Below, one piece after another: positions 37,131 through 47,684 of a DNA stretch of 64,000 bases. The position numbers were made by a program, and so were the translations under genes. How positions within the stretch are numbered: the stretch's first letter is position 1; each line of letters starts with the position of its first letter. This stretch comes from Acidobacteriota bacterium (GTDB lineage: Bacteria; Acidobacteriota; Vicinamibacteria; Fen-336): NCBI GenBank assembly GCA_011526565.1, contig WYBL01000081.1, forward strand, positions 99,232 to 163,231, given 5' to 3'. Under the pieces are notes generated by a model. It was given only the letters and a program-made list of their open reading frames with translations, made no database searches and was not told the origin of the DNA.

Positions 37131-38179
37131 GCGGCCGTCCCGCGGCGCGCCAGGGCCAGCACCGGCTCGACCAGCCGGGCCTCGTCGTCGAGCGCGACGG
37201 ACACCCGGAGGGTGCGCAGGGGCAGCGGGCCCAGGTCGGCGCTGTCGCCCGTCGCGTCGAGCCGGGCCAGGTCCTTCTCCGTCGTCACCAGCGCGTCGCC
37301 CCCCGCGTCGCGCGCGGCGTTCGCGACGGCGCGCCGGTCGTCGGCCGTGAACGGATGGTGGTCGCGGAAGAAGCGGGTGCCGACGGGCTCGCCGGCGGCG
37401 TGGCGGACGTCGGCCTCGAAGCGGCCGGGCCGGGCGATGCCCGCGAACAGGAACGGCCGGGCGGGCGCCGGAACGGGGGCGCCGGCGGCGTCGAAGAAAC
37501 CGAGCGGCCGGCGGCGGGCGACGACGACGCGCTCGACGCCGGTCAGCCCCGCGAGCCGGGCGACGGCACGGCGCTCGGCGCTCGCGTCGGCATCGACGGC
37601 CGGTTCGGCCGAGAGCACCGCGACGTCGGCCGCGGCGAGCGCCCTGGGGAACTCGCGGAGGCGGCCGGCGGGCAGCGGCCGCGAGGCGAGGTCCTCGGCG
37701 CGCACGCAGACGACGTCGAGATCGCGCGCGAGGCGCAGGTGCTGGAAGCCGTCGTCGAGCAGCACGAGCTGCGGCGCGAAGCGGCGGCACACCTCCTCGC
37801 CGACGACGTCGCGGCGCGGCCCGACCGCGACGACCACGCCCGGCAGCGCGCGGGCGAGCAGCACCGGCTCGTCGCCCGCGGCCGCGGCATCGGCGAGGAC
37901 GCGGCCACCGTCGGAGACGAGCAGCACCGGCGTCGTGGAGCGGCCGCCGTAGCCGCGCGACAGGACGGCGACGCGGTAACCCGCGTCGCGGGCGGCCGCC
38001 GCGAGGAAGGCGACGAGCGGCGTCTTGCCGGTGCCGCCCACGCTCAGGTTGCCGACGCTGACCACGGGCGCCGGCAGCCGCCGCGAGCCGAGCACGCCGA
38101 GCCCGTGGGCCGCGCGGCGCAGGGCCGCGGCCGTCCCGGTGACCCAGCCGAGCGGGGCGAGCAGGGCCCCGGCGCTCAC
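37127..38179 (-). CDS. lpxK: Tetraacyldisaccharide 4'-kinase
   Basis: 350 residues from GTG. The N-terminal membrane-associated helix is followed by the Walker A SVGNLSVGGTGKTPLVAFLA, then LSRGYGG, GDEPVLLARALPGV, LVLLDDGFQHLRLARDLD (Walker B-like DDGFQH) and TTEKDLARL. LpxK phosphorylates the 4' position of the lipid A precursor on the cytoplasmic side. The start overlaps kdtA by 4 bases, and the stop overlaps lpxL by 4 bases. Confidence 0.95.
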   Translation of the reverse strand: MSAGALLAPLGWVTGTAAALRRAAHGLGVLGSRRLPAPVVSVGNLSVGGTGKTPLVAFLAAAARDAGYRVAVLSRGYGGRSTTPVLLVSDGGRVLADAAAAGDEPVLLARALPGVVVAVGPRRDVVGEEVCRRFAPQLVLLDDGFQHLRLARDLDVVCVRAEDLASRPLPAGRLREFPRALAAADVAVLSAEPAVDADASAERRAVARLAGLTGVERVVVARRRPLGFFDAAGAPVPAPARPFLFAGIARPGRFEADVRHAAGEPVGTRFFRDHHPFTADDRRAVANAARDAGGDALVTTEKDLARLDATGDSADLGPLPLRTLRVSVALDDEARLVEPVLALARRGTAA

Positions 38180-39465
38180 GCGCGGGCGGGCCCCAGCAGC
38201 GCCGCCAGCGCCTCGACGGTGGTGTCCAGCGCGCCGCGGTTGCGGTCGATCAGGCCGCGCGCCCGCTCGCCCAGGGCCCGCCGCCGCGGCTCGTCGCGCA
38301 AGAGCGCCTGCAGCTCGCGGCCCAGCTCTGCCGGGGAGGCCACCTGCAGCATCGCCTTCTCGGCGAGGAACAGCTCGGCGATCTCCTGGAAGTTCGTCAT
38401 GCTGGGACCGACCACGATGGCGCGACCGGCGACGGCTGCCTCCAGCACGTTGTGGCCACCGGTCGGCACCAGGCTGCCGCCGACGAAGACCGCGCCGGCG
38501 AGCGGGTAGACCTGGGCGAGCTCGCCCAGGGTGTCGAGCAGCATCACCTCGCCCGTGCGCCAACCGCCGGGGTCGGTCCGCGAGCGGCGCGCGCAGCGGA
38601 AGCCGGCCGCCTCGATCAGCGCCGGGACCTGGTCGAAGCGCTCGGGATGGCGCGGCGCGATCACCAGGCGCGCCTCGGGCACCGCCTCGCGCACGGCGTG
38701 GTAGGCCTGCAGCACGAGTTCTTCTTCACCCGCCATCGTGCTACCGGCCACGATCAGCGGGTGCGGGATCTGCCCCGACGGCGCGAGGATCGTGCGGAGC
38801 CGATCGGGAGTGCGCGGCGCGTCGAGGGCGTCGAACTTGAGGTTGCCGCTGACCCTCACCCGCTCGGGCGGGGCGCCCAGCGCCAGGATGCGCTCGGCGT
38901 GGGCGTCGGCCTGCATCAGGAACAGGTCGACTTCGGCGAGCACCTTCGAGAGCAGTGGCCTCACGAGCTGGTAGCGCTCGAAGGAGCGCGGCGAGATGCG
39001 GCCGTTGACGAGGGCGACCCGCGCACCGCGCCGGCGCGCCTCGTGGATCAGGTTCGGCCACAGCTCGGTTTCGACCAGCACCAGCAGGTCGGGGTTGAGC
39101 GTCTCCAGCGAGGCCCGCACCGGGTGCGGCCAGTCGAACGGTGCGTAGAAGAGGCCATCGAGGCCGACGGCGTGCTTCTCGGCGACGGCCTTGCCGGTCA
39201 TCGTCGTGGTCGACAGGAAGAGCCGCCGGCCGGCGGCCCGGCGGCGCATGGGCTCGACGAGGGTGCGCGCCGCCAGCACTTCGCCGACCGACACGGCGTG
39301 GATCCAGATCGAGCGCTCGCCGTCGACGTTCAGGTAGACGGGCAGCCGCCCCATGCGCTCGCCGAACGTGCGCAGGTACTTGCCCGTCGCCCGGCCCTTC
39401 CAGAAGAAATAGGGAAGGGCCAGCAGGAACAGGACGCCCGTGACGACGCTGTAGAGGAAATGCAA
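38176..39465 (-). CDS. kdtA: 3-deoxy-D-manno-octulosonic acid (Kdo) transferase
   Basis: 429 residues if started at TTG 39465 (MHFLYSVVTGVLF), which gives the usual N-terminal anchor helix. No clear ribosome site is visible, so the start is uncertain. The GT30 features are WIHAVSVGEVLAARTLV (catalytic Glu), FYAPFDWPHPVRASLE, LVLVETELWPNLI, NGRISPRSFERY, APRHPERFDQV and VGGSLVPTGGHNVLEAA. It transfers Kdo to lipid IVA. As first gene of the LPS operon it would be read from a promoter upstream in the 39.47-39.79 kb gap, where I see no strong consensus. Confidence 0.93.
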   Translation of the reverse strand: MHFLYSVVTGVLFLLALPYFFWKGRATGKYLRTFGERMGRLPVYLNVDGERSIWIHAVSVGEVLAARTLVEPMRRRAAGRRLFLSTTTMTGKAVAEKHAVGLDGLFYAPFDWPHPVRASLETLNPDLLVLVETELWPNLIHEARRRGARVALVNGRISPRSFERYQLVRPLLSKVLAEVDLFLMQADAHAERILALGAPPERVRVSGNLKFDALDAPRTPDRLRTILAPSGQIPHPLIVAGSTMAGEEELVLQAYHAVREAVPEARLVIAPRHPERFDQVPALIEAAGFRCARRSRTDPGGWRTGEVMLLDTLGELAQVYPLAGAVFVGGSLVPTGGHNVLEAAVAGRAIVVGPSMTNFQEIAELFLAEKAMLQVASPAELGRELQALLRDEPRRRALGERARGLIDRNRGALDTTVEALAALLGPARA

Positions 39466-39541
39466 GGGCGATGGGCCAGGGGGCCGGCGCAGGAGGCCGG
39501 CCGGCGGCGAGTATACCCGCGCGGCCCGATCGCCCCCCCCG

Positions 39542-39625
39542 CTACTCCTCCCGCAGCGCGACCACCGGGTCGACGCGGGCGGCTCGCCACGCCGGCGGCA
39601 ACGCGCGGGCGTGGCCACGGTGACG
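39542..39625 (-). pseudogene. Remnant of an ADOP-type permease C-terminus
   Basis: On the minus strand this stretch ends with codons for LPPAWRAARVDPVVALREE and a TAG stop, the same ending as the intact ADOP permease at 41596-44157. Upstream of that, one base is missing relative to the intact gene, so the frame is broken, and similarity fades out by about 39625. It is therefore the tail of a lost second permease copy. It lies within a 324-base gap between kdtA and the next gene (39466-39789), and the rest of the gap shows only a short GTCTG/CAGAC hairpin near 39700 and no clear promoter. Confidence 0.75.
39543..39605. repeat. 63-base direct repeat, copy 1
   Basis: Identical, base for base, to 41597-41659. 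The identity covers the end of the ADOP permease coding sequence, and a weaker match continues for about 20-30 more bases with one base missing. The two copies bracket a hypothetical gene and a kinase relic. Confidence 0.9.
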
Positions 39626-39789
39626 AGCAGAGCCGCGGCCGCGACTGTCTCCCACCGTGGCGGTTCGGGGTCTGTCTCCAGACGCCCGTTCGCCACCCGG
39701 CGCCCGCCCATGGCAACCTCTCCAGGTGAGCGGTGACCCCCACGGCCGGTGACCCGTGACCGCTTGCGAACGCCCCCGAGGACGAGACG

Positions 39790-40413
39790 ATGACCGCGAG
39801 ACCCTGGTGGGAGCACTGCATCGACGAGTCCGCCGACCTGGCCGAACGCGCGGCGGTAGCCGAAGCGCAAGCGAATCTCGTCGACGCTGGCTGGCTGGCG
39901 TTGCTGATGCGGTTCGGCTACCCGCTGTGGAGCGTGGAGGGCTACGGACACCGCCCGTCGCGGGCGGTCGGCCGCACGGCGTCGCTACAGGCGCAGAGCC
40001 GCACGCCGGTCGCACCCCAACTGGTGGTGCGCGTCCTCGCTGCGCCGACCGGGCCACCGCGTCTGGCGCGCCTGGCCGTCGTGCCGCCCGCGCCGGAGCG
40101 CCTGACACTGATGGCCGGGCAACGGCTGCGCGGTGTGCAACAGGGCTGGTACCGCGAGCCGTACCCCGAGGCGACCTACCCGTGGCCGGAGCGGCAGGCG
40201 CTCTTCACGCTCGAGCCGATGACCCGGGAAGCCACACCCGCCGCCTCGGACTGGCACTTCGAGGTGCATGCGCTGATGTGGCACGAGGACGGCATGGCCA
40301 TCGAGATGGCGGGCCAGATCACGGTGGAGGCCACCGCAGGGGTGCCCGACGACTCCGCCCGTGACCACCGCCGGGACCGCATGCTCCGCGATCTCGCCGA
40401 ACTCGATCGCTGA
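39790..40413 (+). CDS. Hypothetical protein
   Basis: 207 residues, ATG preceded by GAGGACGAG. No signal peptide or membrane helix. It is rich in Trp, His, Arg and Pro and has mixed strand/helix character (APQLVVRVLAAP, DWHFEVHALMWHEDGMAIEMAGQI). I do not recognise a family. It stands alone on the plus strand within a decayed area between two copies of a permease tail, facing the kinase relic tail to tail. A cytoplasmic role is likely. It may be a passenger brought in by the same rearrangement. Confidence 0.55.
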   Translation: MTARPWWEHCIDESADLAERAAVAEAQANLVDAGWLALLMRFGYPLWSVEGYGHRPSRAVGRTASLQAQSRTPVAPQLVVRVLAAPTGPPRLARLAVVPPAPERLTLMAGQRLRGVQQGWYREPYPEATYPWPERQALFTLEPMTREATPAASDWHFEVHALMWHEDGMAIEMAGQITVEATAGVPDDSARDHRRDRMLRDLAELDR

Positions 40414-40481
40414 GCCCCGAGCCCGGCTCGCGTACCGCTGTCCGCCGCGAGCGCCGCGCGACGCATCGATCCCGGGTGGCG

Positions 40482-41574
40482 TCACTCCCCGCGCGACACC
40501 AGCGTCGCCGCGCGAGGCGCCAGCGGGATTGCCGCATAGCGCTCCGCGTGCTCCCGGCAGCGCGCCAGCAGCGGTGCCACGTCCGGGTGCGCGAGCCAGC
40601 CCCGCCAGACCGCGTGGGACTCGACGAGCGGGGCGATGTAGGCCATGCCGAGGTCCACCGAGCGCCCGAGCCACCGGACCACGTTCGGAACGTCGCCCAG
40701 CACGGCGTAACCCTCGGCGACGCACTCCGTGTACTGGAAGTCGTTCCAGAGGATCGCTTCCACCTCGGGGGCCAGGTGCGCCAGGGCGGTTGCGCGCTCG
40801 CCTGTCACGGCTTCGCCCAGGAACTGGCCCATGGCGATCAGCGGTTCTGGTGGCAGGTCCCGCGCGATGGCCACCGCCCGCTGCACGTGCGCGTGATCCG
40901 CCTCGGCGAGCCCCGCCATGACGTGGAAGAGACACCAGGGTGCCTGCGGACCGCTCCGCGGGCCGATGGCGAACTCGGCTCGCACGACGTCCGGGCGTCC
41001 GCGCAACAGGGGGACGGCCAAGGAGAGCATCAGGGTCGCGAGTCCGCTCTCGTGACGCTGCGCGGCCTCGCGGGCCACGGCGGCCCCCTCGTCGATGCGC
41101 CCGGTGAAGAGCAGGACGATGCCGTACCAGACGCTGAGATCCTCGTCCCCCGGTATCGCCTCGTAGGCCACGGACAGGTTGCGGAGCCCGGTCTCGAGAT
41201 CGCCGCGCGCGACCGCCACCAGGCCGCGGATCTCCTGCACGTACGGGCTGTCCGGGCGCAGGCGCGCGATGGTGTCGCCGGTCGAGGCCCTGGCCCTCCA
41301 CCAGCTCCATGGTGAGGTAGCGGACGTCACCCTCGTCCTCGACCGTGTAGAGCACCACGATGTTGGGGTGGTTGAGCGACGCCACCGCGCGAGCCTCGCG
41401 GTCGAAGCGGGCCAGGCGGCCAGCGTCCGCGGCGACTGCGGAAGGCAGCACCTTGAGCGCCACCTCGCGGCCCAGCCGCAGGTCCCTGGCGCGGTACACC
41501 TCGCCCATGCCTCCCGCGCCCAGGGGCACGACGATTTCGTACGTGCCCAGGCGGGCGCCGGGCGCCAGATGCAT
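40482..41574 (-). pseudogene. Ser/Thr protein kinase with TPR-like C-terminus, central part deleted and frame broken
   Basis: From ATG 41574 the first 98 or so residues are a normal kinase N-lobe: LGAGGMGEVYRARD (P-loop), VALKVLP (ATP lysine), RFDREARAVASLNHPNIV (helix C), ending LTMELVEGQGLD. Near 41280 the sequence jumps, in another frame, to RLRPDSPYVQEIRGLVAVARGDLETG, a TPR-like C-terminal part running to the stop at 40482. The catalytic loop (HRD), DFG and most of the C-lobe are absent. In the original gene these parts would be several hundred residues apart, so an internal deletion with frameshift is the best reading. The C-terminal frame alone (about 265 residues) could still be made from an internal start, but activity as a kinase is not possible. 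Confidence 0.8.
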
Positions 41575-41595
41575 GCGCGAGTCTACATTGGGGGG

Positions 41596-44157
41596 TTACT
41601 CCTCCCGCAGCGCGACCACCGGGTCGACGCGGGCGGCTCGCCACGCCGGCGGCAACGCGGCGGCCGTGGCCACGGCCAGCAGCAGCAGCGGAACCAGGGC
41701 GTAGACCGCGGCGTCGAAGGCCTGCAACTGCGGTACCTGGGCCGCGAGCAGAGCGGACAACGCGAGACACGGCGGCAGGCCGAAGGCGACGCCGCGAGCC
41801 GCCTGGCGGGCGGCACCCGCGAGCACACCCCGCAGCACGGCGCCGCGGGTGGCGCCCAGCGCGACGCGGACGCCGATCTCGCGGGTCGCGCGAGCCACCG
41901 CGAAGGCGACCAGCCCGTGGAGCCCGAGGCAGGCGAGGCCGAGGGCCAGCGCGCCCAGCGCCAGCGCGACGGCGGAGAGCGCGGTGAACGGCATGCGCTG
42001 GCGAGCCAGCAGGTCGGCGAGGGGGACGGGTTCGCACAACACGTCCTGGTCCGCGCACGCCTCGCGCAGCGCTGGCAGGCCGGCCCGGGCATCGCCCGTC
42101 ACCCGGAGCAGCAGTTCGCCGGGCGGCTCCGGCCCGGTCGGCAAGTACACCATGCTGCGGTCGCGTCCTTCGAAGAAGAAGCCGCTGGCCGCGTCGGAGA
42201 CGACGCCGACGACGGCGAACGGCTCCGGCCCGCCGTCGCCCCGCTCGAGGTCGAGGCGGCGGCCGAGCGGATCGGCCTCCGGCCACAGCAGGCGCGCGGT
42301 GGACTCGCTGACGACCACGACGCCCCGGTCCCCGGCGGCGAGGCCGCGTCCGCGCACCACCCGCAAGCCGAGCGTGTCGAAGAAGCGTTCGTCGACGACG
42401 TTGTGGCCGAGCCGCTGGCGCACGCCGTCGACCGTGGCGTCGATGCGCGGCAGCCCCCCGGCCAGCGGCGTGAACGCGGTGGCGGCCACGGAGCGCACGC
42501 CCGGGCTCGCGGACAACCGCGCAACGAGCCCGGCGTCGGCGTGGACGGCGTTGAGGTCGACGAGGCCGGCGAGCGCGAAGCCGGTGTCGACGTCGTCGGC
42601 GCGAGCGGCGTTGCGCGCGATCAGGCCGGCGCCGACCAACAGGCCGAGGCTGGCTGCCACCTGGCCCACGACGAGGGCGCCGCGCAGGCGGCCGGCGCCG
42701 AGCCGGCCGCCGAACAGGGTGCCGTCGCGGCCCAGCCCGGAGCGCAGGTCCACGCGCGTGGCCTGCAACGCGGGCAGCAGGCTGCCGAGCGCGCCGACGG
42801 TGGCCGCCAGCCCGCCGCACGCGAGCAGGGCCGTCGTCGAGATGCCCACGGGGGTCAGCACCAGCCCGGCCTGCAGTGCGAGCGAGAAGACCGCTCCTTC
42901 GACGGCGGCCACGGCGAGCCGCGCGAGCATCCACGCCAGCAGCAGGGCGCCACCGCCGAGCAACAGTCCTTCGAGCACGAGCGGACGCAGCAGCCGGCCG
43001 CGAGAGGCACCGAGCGCGGCCCGCACGGCGATGTCGCGCCGGCGCGCTGTGGCGCGCGCCAGGTGCAGGCCGGTCAGGTTCGCGGCCGCCACCGCGGTCA
43101 GCAGCGCGAAGGCGAAGAGCAGGCTCAGCGTCAGCGGCGCCAGCTCGCGGCTCTCGCGCAGCAGCGTGGTGCGCGGGTGGGCGCGGAGGGTGCGCGCCTC
43201 CGACGAGCCCGTGGCGAGGACCGGCGCGAGCGCGGCGGCCGCCTGCTCCGGCGAAACGCCGGGGCGCAGGATTCCACCGACGCCGAAGCGAGCGGGCGGC
43301 GACAGCGGCAGCAGGCGTTCGGCGGCGGCCAGCGGCAGCCACAGCTCGGGCACGACCGGTTCGAGGCCGCCCTCGGCGGGGGCCAGCACGCCGACCACCG
43401 TGAAGGCGACGCCGTCGACGAGCAGGCTGCGACCGATCGGCTGCGGGTCGGCGGCCAGCAGCCGCTTCCATCCGGCGTCGCTGAGCACGGCCACGGGTTC
43501 GCGCTCGTCGAGGCCGCCCCAGACCCCGAAGGCACGCCCCGCCGCGAAGCGAGGCCGGCGCAGGTCGAACCACGTGCCGCTCACGACCTCGGCGTACGTG
43601 CGCCGGGGGGAGGGCTCCAGCACGGCAGGCCGGTGCAGCCCGAACCGGTAGGCGTGAGCGATGACGCGGCCCGCGCTGGCGACCAGCGCTTCGCCCTCGG
43701 CGGCGTCGAACTGCCACTGCTCACGCCCTCCTTCCACGGTCGCCACCAGCTCGACGTGGCGATCGGCTTCGGCGATCGGCAGCGGCCGCAGCAGGTAGGC
43801 GTCGGCGAAAGCGAAGGCGAGCAGGTCGACGGTCAGCACCAGGCCGAGCACCAGGGTCGCGACCAGCGTGAACCCGGGCGAGCGGCGGAGCGAGCGGGCT
43901 GCGTCGCGAAGGTCGCCGCGCAGCGCGTCGAGCGGGGCGTAGCCTGCGGCCTCGCGGCACTCCTCCTTCCAGCGCTCGTCGGCGCCGAACTCGAGCTGCG
44001 CGCGCCGCCGCGCCTCGGCGGGGGCGAGTCCTTCGTGCTCGAGGTCGGCCGCGCGCAGCGCCAGGTGGTGCGCGATCTCCTCCGACATCCCGCTCTCGAA
44101 GCGGTCCCGGCGCGCCGCGCGACGGAACCAGGCGAGCAGCGATGAAAGCGCCTTCAC
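41596..44157 (-). CDS. ADOP-family ABC transporter permease (MacB/FtsX-like)
   Basis: 853 residues from GTG 44157, overlapping the padR stop by 4 bases. It has the ADOP N-terminal extension (ESGMSEEIAHHLALRAADL, EARRRAQLEFG), then the first FtsX/MacB unit with a membrane helix near residues 95-115 and a large extracytoplasmic domain, three helices around 370-480, a second extracytoplasmic domain, and a last group of three helices ending ARVDPVVALREE. These permeases are much expanded in Acidobacteriota. Most have unknown cargo and lack an adjacent ATPase gene, as here. Paired with a PadR repressor, it probably responds to a toxic compound or peptide. Confidence 0.9.
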   Translation of the reverse strand: MKALSSLLAWFRRAARRDRFESGMSEEIAHHLALRAADLEHEGLAPAEARRRAQLEFGADERWKEECREAAGYAPLDALRGDLRDAARSLRRSPGFTLVATLVLGLVLTVDLLAFAFADAYLLRPLPIAEADRHVELVATVEGGREQWQFDAAEGEALVASAGRVIAHAYRFGLHRPAVLEPSPRRTYAEVVSGTWFDLRRPRFAAGRAFGVWGGLDEREPVAVLSDAGWKRLLAADPQPIGRSLLVDGVAFTVVGVLAPAEGGLEPVVPELWLPLAAAERLLPLSPPARFGVGGILRPGVSPEQAAAALAPVLATGSSEARTLRAHPRTTLLRESRELAPLTLSLLFAFALLTAVAAANLTGLHLARATARRRDIAVRAALGASRGRLLRPLVLEGLLLGGGALLLAWMLARLAVAAVEGAVFSLALQAGLVLTPVGISTTALLACGGLAATVGALGSLLPALQATRVDLRSGLGRDGTLFGGRLGAGRLRGALVVGQVAASLGLLVGAGLIARNAARADDVDTGFALAGLVDLNAVHADAGLVARLSASPGVRSVAATAFTPLAGGLPRIDATVDGVRQRLGHNVVDERFFDTLGLRVVRGRGLAAGDRGVVVVSESTARLLWPEADPLGRRLDLERGDGGPEPFAVVGVVSDAASGFFFEGRDRSMVYLPTGPEPPGELLLRVTGDARAGLPALREACADQDVLCEPVPLADLLARQRMPFTALSAVALALGALALGLACLGLHGLVAFAVARATREIGVRVALGATRGAVLRGVLAGAARQAARGVAFGLPPCLALSALLAAQVPQLQAFDAAVYALVPLLLLAVATAAALPPAWRAARVDPVVALREE
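41597..41659. repeat. 63-base direct repeat, copy 2
   Basis: Last codons of the intact ADOP permease. Identical to 39543-39605 (see copy 1). Confidence 0.9.
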
Positions 44158-44495
44158 CGCGCCACCGCCTTCGCGCCGAGCACGAGGTCCATGGCTCCCA
44201 CCAGCCGCTCCCAGGCCGCCCGCTCCTCGGCCAGGCGGGCGCGCCCGGGCGCGGTCAGCGCGTAGAACTTCGCCTTGCGGTTGTTCTCGGAACTGCCCCA
44301 CTCGCCGCGCACGAGGCCCTGGCGCTCCAGCCGGTAGAGCGCGGGATACAGCGCGCCCTGCTCGATCTGCAACTCGCCGCGGGACAGCGCGTTGAGCCGC
44401 TGCAGCACGCCGTAGCCGTGCTCCGGCCCCAGCGAGACGGCCTTCAGGATCAGCAGGTCCAGGGTGCCGGGCAGGATCTGCGCGCCGTCGCTCAC
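44154..44495 (-). CDS. PadR-family transcriptional regulator
   Basis: 113 residues, GTG start 6 or so bases after an AGGG. The winged helix shows ILPGTLDLLILKAVSLGPEHGYGV, QIEQGALYPALYRLERQGLV and the wing WGSSENNRKAKFYALT, all typical of PadR proteins of the ADOP-linked group. It should bind as a dimer to a palindrome and repress its own operon. Such a palindrome lies just upstream between start codon and -10 box. Ligand unknown, perhaps a hydrophobic compound exported or sensed via the ADOP permease. Confidence 0.95.
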   Translation of the reverse strand: MSDGAQILPGTLDLLILKAVSLGPEHGYGVLQRLNALSRGELQIEQGALYPALYRLERQGLVRGEWGSSENNRKAKFYALTAPGRARLAEERAAWERLVGAMDLVLGAKAVAR

Positions 44496-44502
44496 CGACG
44501 TT

Positions 44503-44519
44503 CCCTAAGCATGTTAGGG
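44503..44519. promoter_or_regulatory. Palindrome CCCTAA-gcatg-TTAGGG, probable PadR operator
   Basis: Perfect 6-base arms around 5 bases, located between the -10 box and the padR start, overlapping the ribosome-binding AGGG. A second half-site CCCTAAGC (44538-44545) lies in the promoter spacer, 35 bases from the first copy of the same 8 bases. Two sites suit a repressor that covers the promoter and start region. Confidence 0.65.
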
Positions 44520-44522
44520 GAG

Positions 44523-44551
44523 AAGGTAGGCGCGCTCCCCTAAGCTGTCAA
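44523..44551 (-). promoter_or_regulatory. Sigma-70 promoter of padR-ADOP operon
   Basis: On the minus strand TTGACA (44551-44546), a perfect -35 box, is followed after exactly 17 bases by TACCTT (44528-44523), a weaker -10 box. Transcription would start near 44516 inside the palindrome, leaving a leader of about 20 bases. Confidence 0.7.
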
Positions 44552-44563
44552 GGAGAAAGGCGC

Positions 44564-46498
<1,935 letters not shown>

Positions 46499-46583
46499 TC
46501 AGGCCTGCAAGTGGCGCCGATTCTACGGCAAGCCGCGCCCCGAAGTGCATGGCTTTCAAGATCTTCCATCCGCCCGCGGTTCC

Positions 46584-46613
46584 TTGACGCCCGCTTCCGG
46601 CGGGACTTAGACT
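46584..46613 (+). promoter_or_regulatory. Candidate promoter of the gap-pgk-tpiA cluster
   Basis: TTGACG (46584-46589), 18 bases, then TAGACT (46608-46613): 5 of 6 and 4 of 6 matches to the -35 and -10 boxes. A GAGGAGG lies further down, 9 bases or so before the gap ATG, giving a leader of about 35 bases. Confidence 0.5.
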
Positions 46614-46653
46614 CGCCCCGCGATCAGGCATCGGCACGAGGAGGGCTGTTTTC

Positions 46654-47652
<999 letters not shown>

Positions 47653-47684
47653 AAGTAGCCCACCCTTTCTCTTCGGAGGCGATC

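Noticed and set aside
37131..37790. Long N-terminal extension of the LpxL-like protein
   Set aside because: It is simply the open antisense-type frame inside lpxK; the family begins at the GTG at 37130.
39690..39715. Short GTCTG/CAGAC hairpin in the kdtA upstream gap
   Set aside because: Only a 5-base stem, no T-run or link to a start codon; expected by chance in GC-rich DNA.
41179..44145. A 988-codon plus-strand frame opposite the ADOP permease
   Set aside because: Gln/Arg/Gly-rich run-on frame; the permease on the other strand has all expected helices and the padR overlap.
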